The notes below the pieces were generated by a model. It made no database searches, was not told the origin of the DNA, and saw nothing but the letters and a program-made list of their open reading frames with translations. Shown here piece by piece: positions 59,456 through 64,000 of a stretch of DNA of 64,000 nt. Each line of letters starts with the position of its first letter. Position 1 is the stretch's first letter. The stretch lies in NCBI GenBank assembly GCA_964512225.1, contig CAZEKB010000001.1:62001-126000 (forward strand), read 5' to 3'. Both the position numbers and the translations under genes were made by a program. The stretch is from CAZEKB01 sp964512225. GTDB taxonomy: Bacteria; Myxococcota_A; UBA796; UBA9615.

Positions 59456-62016
59456 AGCTGCTGCAGCGTGTCCGTCACGCGCTGCAGCCCGCTCCCGGCG
59501 CTCGTATCGAACTTGATGCCCATGCCCTCGTCCTTGCCGGGCTCGGGGGCCTTGTCGCGGCTCGACCACACCACGGCGCCCTTGAGCTCGAGCGGGTCGT
59601 CGACCCCCGGCACCGTGAGGAACAGCACGCAGTCCCGCCCCACCGCCAGCGGCTTCTTCGTCTTGATGAAGGTGCCGCCCCGGTTCACGTTGCGCTGGTA
59701 CTCCTTCACGAACGTCGCGGCGTTCTTGTAGGAGATCCGCAGGCGGGCGGGCTTCTTCTTCTTCTTCTTCTTCTTGCCGCCCGCGCCGGCCTTCGGCGAC
59801 GTGGGGCCGCCCGCGCCGCGCTCGGCGAGGCCGTACGGGTCGAACTCCACCTCGTCCTTCGGCGACGGCGAGCCGTCCTTGCGGACCTTGCTGAAGTCCG
59901 CTCCGCCACCCTCCTTGCGGGGGGCGATGCCGTACGCGTCGAACTCCGACCGATCGGGCCCGGGGTCCGCCGCGCGTGAGGTCGACGCGGCCTGGCGGGG
60001 CACCGACGCGTCGCGCTCGGACAGGGCGAACGGGTCTTCGTCCTCCACCGGCATGGGCGCTACGTCCTCGTCCACCGGGGCGCGCGCGGCGGCGGCGGCG
60101 GCTTCGGCGTCTCGCTCGGCCACCGCGAAGGGATCGCCCGCGGCGCCTCCATCCGTCCGCTCGGACACCGCGAACGCGTCCTCGCCCGCGATGAGCGGGG
60201 TCTCGCCGCGCTCCCGGATGGCGTCCGCCTCTTCGGCGGAGTGGTCGTGGGAGAGGCTGAACAGGTCGTCGTCGCCCTCGCGGATCCCCTCCGACACGTC
60301 GGCGAGCGCCTCGGCGCCGAGCTCCTCGATGTCCTCTTCGTGATCGAGCGTGTCCGCGCCCGCGTCGACGTCGTCCCCGGCGGCGGCGGCCTGCTCGGCC
60401 TCCTTCTTCTTCTTCTTGCCCCGGCCGAACAGTCGGCCCAGGACCCCCCGCCCCTTGCGCTTCTTGCCCGCGCCCTCGTCCCGAGCGGCGTCGGCCTCTT
60501 CCTCTTCCTCCTCCTGGGCGCCGCCCGAGAGGTAGTCCCGCAGCACGATCGCCTGCGACTGGCCCGTGTCGCGGTCGACGGCGGTGACGTGGAGGATCCC
60601 CGAGCTGTCGATCTTGAAGGTGACGTCGATGCGCGGCGTCATCTTCTCGGCCTCGCGGATGCCCGTGAGGGTGAACTCGCCGAGGAACTCGTTCTCGGAC
60701 GCGAGCTTGCTCTCGCCCTGCCGGACCTTGATCTTGACCTCGGTCTGGCCGTCCTTGACGGTCGTGAAGGCCCGCGTCTCGGAGCAGGGGACGGTCGCGT
60801 TCTTCTCGATGATCTGCTTGAAGAACCCGCCCGCGACGTCCATGCCCAGGGCGTAGGGCGTCACGTCCAGCAGCAGGGAGTTGGAGGTCTCGCTCGCGAG
60901 CGAGTACCCGTGCACCGCGGCGCCGACGGCCACGACCTCCTCGGGGTGCACGCCGCGGCAGGGGTTCATGCCGAAGAAGACCTTGATGGTCTCCTGGATC
61001 TTCGGCATGCGGGTCATGCCGCCCACGAGGATGATCTCGTCCAGCTCCTCGACCGTGACGCCCGCCGATCGGAGCGCCGAGTCGGTGATCTTGATCGTCT
61101 CGTTGATGAGGTCCTGGACCATGTCCTCGAGCTGCTCGCGCGTGAGCTCGGTCTCGAGGTTGTGCTCGCCCGCGAGGTGGGGGATCAGCACCGGGGTGCG
61201 ATCGACGAAGGACAGCTCGCACTTGGCGCGCTCGGCCGCGTCGCGGAGCCGCTGGAGCCCGACGCGGTCGTCGCGGGGGTCGACGCCCGTCTGCGAGTGG
61301 AACTGGTCCGCGAGCCAGTCGATGATCCGGTAGTCGAAGTCCTCGCCGCCCAGGTAGTTGTTGCCCTCGGTGCCCAGGATCTCGTAGACGCCGTCGCCGA
61401 CCTCCAGGACGGAGACGTCGAAGGTCCCGCCGCCCAGGTCGTAGATCGCGATCTTCTTGTCCACGTCCTTGCGGAACCCGTAGGCGAGCGCGGCCGCGGT
61501 GGGCTCGTTGATCAGGCGCTGGACGTTCATCCCGGCCTTCTCGCCCGCCTCCATCGTGGCCTTGCGCTGCTGGTGCGTGAAGTGCGCCGGGACGGTGATG
61601 ACGGCGTCGGTCACCTCCTCGCCGATCGCCCGCTCGGCGATGTCCTTGACGGCCTTGAGGATGATCGAGCTGGCCTCCACGGGGGTGACCTCGAGGTCGC
61701 CCATGCGCAGGAGCACCGAGCCGTGCTCGCCCGGGACGATGTCGAAGGCCATGTGCTTCATGGCCTCCTGGACCCCGGGGTCGTCGAACCGGTGGCCGAT
61801 GAAGCGCTTGACCGCGTACAGGGCGTCCTTGGGGTGGGTCAGCACCAGGGCCTTGGCGCCGTGGCCCACCACGAACCGCCCGCGGCCCTTCATCGCGATG
61901 CAGGACGGCAGGATGTTGTACCCGCGCTCGTCCTCGACCACCTTCGGCCGCCCGTCGTCGACGACCGCCACGCAGCTGTTGGTGGTGCCGAGGTCGATGC
62001 CGACAGTCGCGCCCAT
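59446..62016 (-). CDS. Hsp70 (DnaK-like) with C-terminal TIGR02266/PilZ-like domain
   Basis: 856 residues. The nucleotide-binding domain (about 1-375) is complete: VGIDLGTTNSCVAVV, IYDLGGGTFDVSVLE, ILVGGMTRMPKIQ. The beta substrate-binding domain spans about 385-500. Instead of the helical lid, there is a Lys-rich segment (518-538), an acidic linker with six D/E-P-F/Y-A-x-S/A-E-R-like motifs (582-733), a run of eight Lys (748-755), and a domain (757-850) with YQRNVNRGGTFIKT, VLFLTVPG and GAVVWSS. This domain matches the TIGR02266/PilZ type common in myxobacteria. Adaptor partners are unknown; no dnaJ or grpE nearby. ATG with GGAG eight bases upstream. Confidence 0.9.
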   Translation of the reverse strand: MGATVGIDLGTTNSCVAVVDDGRPKVVEDERGYNILPSCIAMKGRGRFVVGHGAKALVLTHPKDALYAVKRFIGHRFDDPGVQEAMKHMAFDIVPGEHGSVLLRMGDLEVTPVEASSIILKAVKDIAERAIGEEVTDAVITVPAHFTHQQRKATMEAGEKAGMNVQRLINEPTAAALAYGFRKDVDKKIAIYDLGGGTFDVSVLEVGDGVYEILGTEGNNYLGGEDFDYRIIDWLADQFHSQTGVDPRDDRVGLQRLRDAAERAKCELSFVDRTPVLIPHLAGEHNLETELTREQLEDMVQDLINETIKITDSALRSAGVTVEELDEIILVGGMTRMPKIQETIKVFFGMNPCRGVHPEEVVAVGAAVHGYSLASETSNSLLLDVTPYALGMDVAGGFFKQIIEKNATVPCSETRAFTTVKDGQTEVKIKVRQGESKLASENEFLGEFTLTGIREAEKMTPRIDVTFKIDSSGILHVTAVDRDTGQSQAIVLRDYLSGGAQEEEEEEADAARDEGAGKKRKGRGVLGRLFGRGKKKKKEAEQAAAAGDDVDAGADTLDHEEDIEELGAEALADVSEGIREGDDDLFSLSHDHSAEEADAIRERGETPLIAGEDAFAVSERTDGGAAGDPFAVAERDAEAAAAAARAPVDEDVAPMPVEDEDPFALSERDASVPRQAASTSRAADPGPDRSEFDAYGIAPRKEGGGADFSKVRKDGSPSPKDEVEFDPYGLAERGAGGPTSPKAGAGGKKKKKKKKPARLRISYKNAATFVKEYQRNVNRGGTFIKTKKPLAVGRDCVLFLTVPGVDDPLELKGAVVWSSRDKAPEPGKDEGMGIKFDTSAGSGLQRVTDTLQQLGA
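59752..59775 (-). repeat. Run of eight AAG codons in the Hsp70 fusion gene
   Basis: Twenty-four bases of CTT on the plus strand, coding Lys8 just before the PilZ-like domain. A perfect trinucleotide run in a GC-rich genome; length change would keep the frame. A shorter run lies at about 60406-60420. Confidence 0.7.
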
Positions 62017-62105
62017 GCAGATACTCCACGCTCCGAAAGCCCGCCGTCGGGCGAAGGAACCATGGATGTTAGCAGCCTCCGCAGGGCCGCACGGAGGGGG
62101 GGCGT

Positions 62106-63575
62106 TTATCGCGGGGGGTGGAAAAGCGGGAGCTGGGGGCGCCCGGCGCGTTCGTCGTGGACCACCGGGTAGCGGCCCGTGAAGCAGGCGTCGCAGAACC
62201 CCCCCGCGGAGCCGTGCACCGCCGAATGCATCCCCTCCACGCTCAGGTATCCGATGGTCTCCGCGCCCACGAAGCGACCGATCTCGGGCACCTCCGTGCG
62301 GGCCGCGATCAGCTCCTCGCGCGTGGGGGTGTCGATCCCGTAGTGGCAGGGGCCCGTCGTCGGCGGGGCGGCGATGCGCAGGTGCACCTCCCGAGCCCCC
62401 GCGCGGCGGAGCATGCGCACGATCTTCTTGCAGGTCGTGCCGCGCACGAGGGAGTCGTCCACCACGACCACGCGCCGGTCCACCAGGAGGTCCGTCACGG
62501 CGTTGAGCTTGAGCTTCACGCCGAAGTCGCGGATGCGCTGGCTCGGCTCGATGAAGGACCGGCCCACGTAGTGGTTCCGGATCAGGCCCATGTCGAACTC
62601 GATGCCCGAAGCCCGGGCGTATCCGAGGGCCGCGGCCACGCCCGAGTCCGGGACCGGGATCACGACGTCCGCGTCCGCGGGCTGCTCCTCGGCCAGCTTC
62701 GCCCCGAGCCGCACCCGCACGCCGTGCACGTCGCGGCCCCACAGCTTGCTGTCCGGGCGGGAGAAGTAGAGGTACTCGAACACGCACCGGTGGACGGGCT
62801 TGCGGGGGAAGGGATGGAAGGAGGCGACGCCGCCCTCGTCGAACACGACGACCTCCCCCGGCTCGATGTCGCGCACCGGGCGCGCCTCGATGAGGTCCAG
62901 CGCGCAGGTCTCCGACGCGACGACCCACGCCCCGCTCGCGTGACGGCCGAGGACGAGGGGGCGGAAGCCCATCGGGTCGACGGCGGCGACCAGCGTCGTG
63001 GGCGTCATGAGGACGATCGACCCCGCGCCCTGGAGGCGGCCGAACGCGTCCACGAGCTTGTTCACGAGCGTCTTCTGGCGGGACATGGCGATGAGGTGTA
63101 CGAGCACCTCGGTGTCGCTCGTGGTCTGGAACAACGCGCCGCCGGCCTCGAGCTCGCGCCGGATCGCCGGGGCGTCCACCCAGTTGCCGTTGTGACCGAC
63201 CGCGAGCCCGCCCTCGAACTGGACCATCAGGGGCTGGACGTTGCGCTGCTCCGACCCCCCGGCCGTCGAATACCGCACGTGGCCGATCGCGCGGTCCCCC
63301 GCCAGGTTCTGGACTCGCTCGGCGCGCCCGAAGACGTCGGCCACGAGCCCCTGCCCGCGGTGGGCGCGGAGCTTCCGGCCGTCGGAGCTGATGATGCCCG
63401 CGCCCTCCTGGCCGCGGTGCTGCAGGGCGTGCAGCCCGAGGTACGCGAGGGTCGCCGCCTCGGGGTGTCCCCAGACCCCCACCACGCCGCACTCGTCGTG
63501 GAAGCGATCGGACCGCTGTTCGTCGCTCACGCCGCTCACGAAGGGGTCGAGGACCGGCAGACTCACGCGACTCAC
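62106..63575 (-). CDS. purF: Amidophosphoribosyltransferase
   Basis: First step of purine synthesis: PRPP plus glutamine. 489 residues. A propeptide-like N-terminus ends at DECGVVGVWG, where Cys is the catalytic N-terminal nucleophile. NHNGNWVDA, VDPMGFRPLVLG, VIPVPDSGVAAALGYA and VVVDDSLVRGTT are diagnostic. Start GTG at 63575, overlapping the purL stop (GTGA); another GTG is at 63566. The first 50 codons contain two copies of the dispersed repeat. About 90 bases separate it from the Hsp70 gene. Confidence 0.95.
   Translation of the reverse strand: MSRVSLPVLDPFVSGVSDEQRSDRFHDECGVVGVWGHPEAATLAYLGLHALQHRGQEGAGIISSDGRKLRAHRGQGLVADVFGRAERVQNLAGDRAIGHVRYSTAGGSEQRNVQPLMVQFEGGLAVGHNGNWVDAPAIRRELEAGGALFQTTSDTEVLVHLIAMSRQKTLVNKLVDAFGRLQGAGSIVLMTPTTLVAAVDPMGFRPLVLGRHASGAWVVASETCALDLIEARPVRDIEPGEVVVFDEGGVASFHPFPRKPVHRCVFEYLYFSRPDSKLWGRDVHGVRVRLGAKLAEEQPADADVVIPVPDSGVAAALGYARASGIEFDMGLIRNHYVGRSFIEPSQRIRDFGVKLKLNAVTDLLVDRRVVVVDDSLVRGTTCKKIVRMLRRAGAREVHLRIAAPPTTGPCHYGIDTPTREELIAARTEVPEIGRFVGAETIGYLSVEGMHSAVHGSAGGFCDACFTGRYPVVHDERAGRPQLPLFHPPR
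63525..63540 (+). repeat. Dispersed repeat, copy D
   Basis: Core GCTCACGCCGCTCACG in the purF propeptide region, coding VSGVS on the minus strand. Confidence 0.6.
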
Positions 63576-63576
63576 G
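63561..63576 (+). repeat. Dispersed repeat, copy E
   Basis: Core ACTCACGCGACTCACG. It covers the purL stop and both candidate GTG starts of purF, 20 bases from copy D. Confidence 0.6.
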
Positions 63577-64000
63577 CGACCCCGACGGCCGTCTCGAAGC
63601 CGCCCCGCCAAGCGGCGAGCGCGTCGATGACGTCCACGTCCAGGGCGGGCTGCTTCCAGGCGTCGAGGACGACGATCCGGTCCCCGCCCACGGTGCCCGC
63701 CTCGAGGGCGCGGCAGCCCAGCTCCTGGGCCAGCGAGAAGAGGTCGGGGACCCGCGCGGCCGAGCACATCGCCCAGGCGCACCCGTGCGTCTCGCCGAAG
63801 AGGTACAGGTCGCGGGCCGCGGCGTCGGGGTACATCGGCAGCTGGACGGTGCAGCCGATCGGCGACCCGTCGCCCGTGAGCGTGCCCGCGAGGGCCATCT
63901 CCGCGAGGGCGACCGCGAGGCCCCCGTCCGCGGCGTCGTGTGCGGCCTGGATCCAGCCCCGCTTCGCGCCCTCTTGCAGCAGCGCCAGCAGGGCCCGCTC
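63572..64000 (-). CDS. purL: Phosphoribosylformylglycinamidine synthase (partial, 5' end off window)
   Basis: The last 142 residues of PurL. AHDAADGGLAVALAEMALAG matches the family's AHDxSDGGL motif, then DLYLFGETHGCAW and the C-terminal domain. It makes FGAM in the fourth step of purine synthesis. The frame is open to the right edge. GTGA overlap with purF links the two. Confidence 0.93.
   Translation of the reverse strand, partial: ERALLALLQEGAKRGWIQAAHDAADGGLAVALAEMALAGTLTGDGSPIGCTVQLPMYPDAAARDLYLFGETHGCAWAMCSAARVPDLFSLAQELGCRALEAGTVGGDRIVVLDAWKQPALDVDVIDALAAWRGGFETAVGVA

Noticed and set aside
62016..62106. CIRCE or heat-shock element upstream of the Hsp70 gene
   Set aside because: No TTAGCACTC-type inverted repeat and no good sigma-32 box; only a weak CCTCCG/CGGAGG stem (62076-62097).
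1..64000. tRNA, rRNA, CRISPR, insertion sequence, integrase or prophage
   Set aside because: Gaps are too short and contain no cloverleaf, spaced direct repeats, transposase motif or attachment site that I can see by reading.

Overview
The window is a very GC-rich, densely coding chromosomal segment of a Gram-negative bacterium. It carries Bam, Lol, Lpx and LPS-export genes, so there is an outer membrane with lipid A. A TIGR02266/PilZ-like domain, a secreted HExxH protein resembling a myxobacterial family, PEGA-like repeats, multihaem cytochrome and CsrA point to Myxococcota or a related deltaproteobacterial lineage; that placement is inference from family content, not from a marker-gene tree. 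No rRNA, tRNA, CRISPR, insertion sequence, integrase or phage gene was seen, and no gap between genes exceeds about 215 bases.

Layout. 1-3553: lexA with a downstream secreted HExxH protein, and divergently an operon of a degenerate rhomboid, a small membrane protein and a YdjM-like protein. 3569-19356 (minus): an envelope-assembly run read as lolC-lolD-bamA-skp-lpxD-fabZ-lpxA-lpxB-ABC exporter-DUF374 acyltransferase-waaA-lpxK-YcaR-like-glycosyltransferase 9, then a PEGA-like secreted protein. Most junctions overlap by a few bases (GTGA/ATGA), implying translational coupling. 19571-25896: an unrecognised secreted protein, then phoH-pgpH-ybeY-prfB (minus), where prfB has the classic +1 frameshift site. 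25969-36039: a CAP-domain protein, alanine dehydrogenase, a LRV/HEAT-like protein, an EF-G paralogue, and the cofactor group nadC-birA-coaX behind a degenerate receiver protein. 36162-39719: glutamate-cysteine ligase, an RlmB-like methylase and PIN-PhoH. 39883-54418 (minus): HU, then a nearly gap-free 14-kb run read as leucine dehydrogenase-YciO-coaBC-ceramidase-like-UDG-csrA-queA-tgt-yajC-secD-secF-recJ. 54483-59436 (plus): a TPR lytic transglycosylase, a pentahaem cytochrome and fabG. 59446-64000 (minus): an Hsp70 fused to a TIGR02266/PilZ-like domain, purF and the 3' end of purL.

Most genes are housekeeping. The strongest unusual points are: (1) the Hsp70 whose helical lid is replaced by an acidic linker carrying repeated D-P-F/Y-A-x-S/A-E-R motifs and a C-terminal PilZ-like domain; (2) a CoaBC whose decarboxylase half keeps its histidine but has lost the equivalents of Asn125 and Cys158; (3) a 16-base repeat with a 9-base period, five copies all in one orientation and read in different frames; (4) a lexA-divergent operon with a catalytically dead rhomboid and a YdjM-like protein under a shared palindrome; and (5) two overlapping complementary pairs in the recJ leader, one masking the Shine-Dalgarno.
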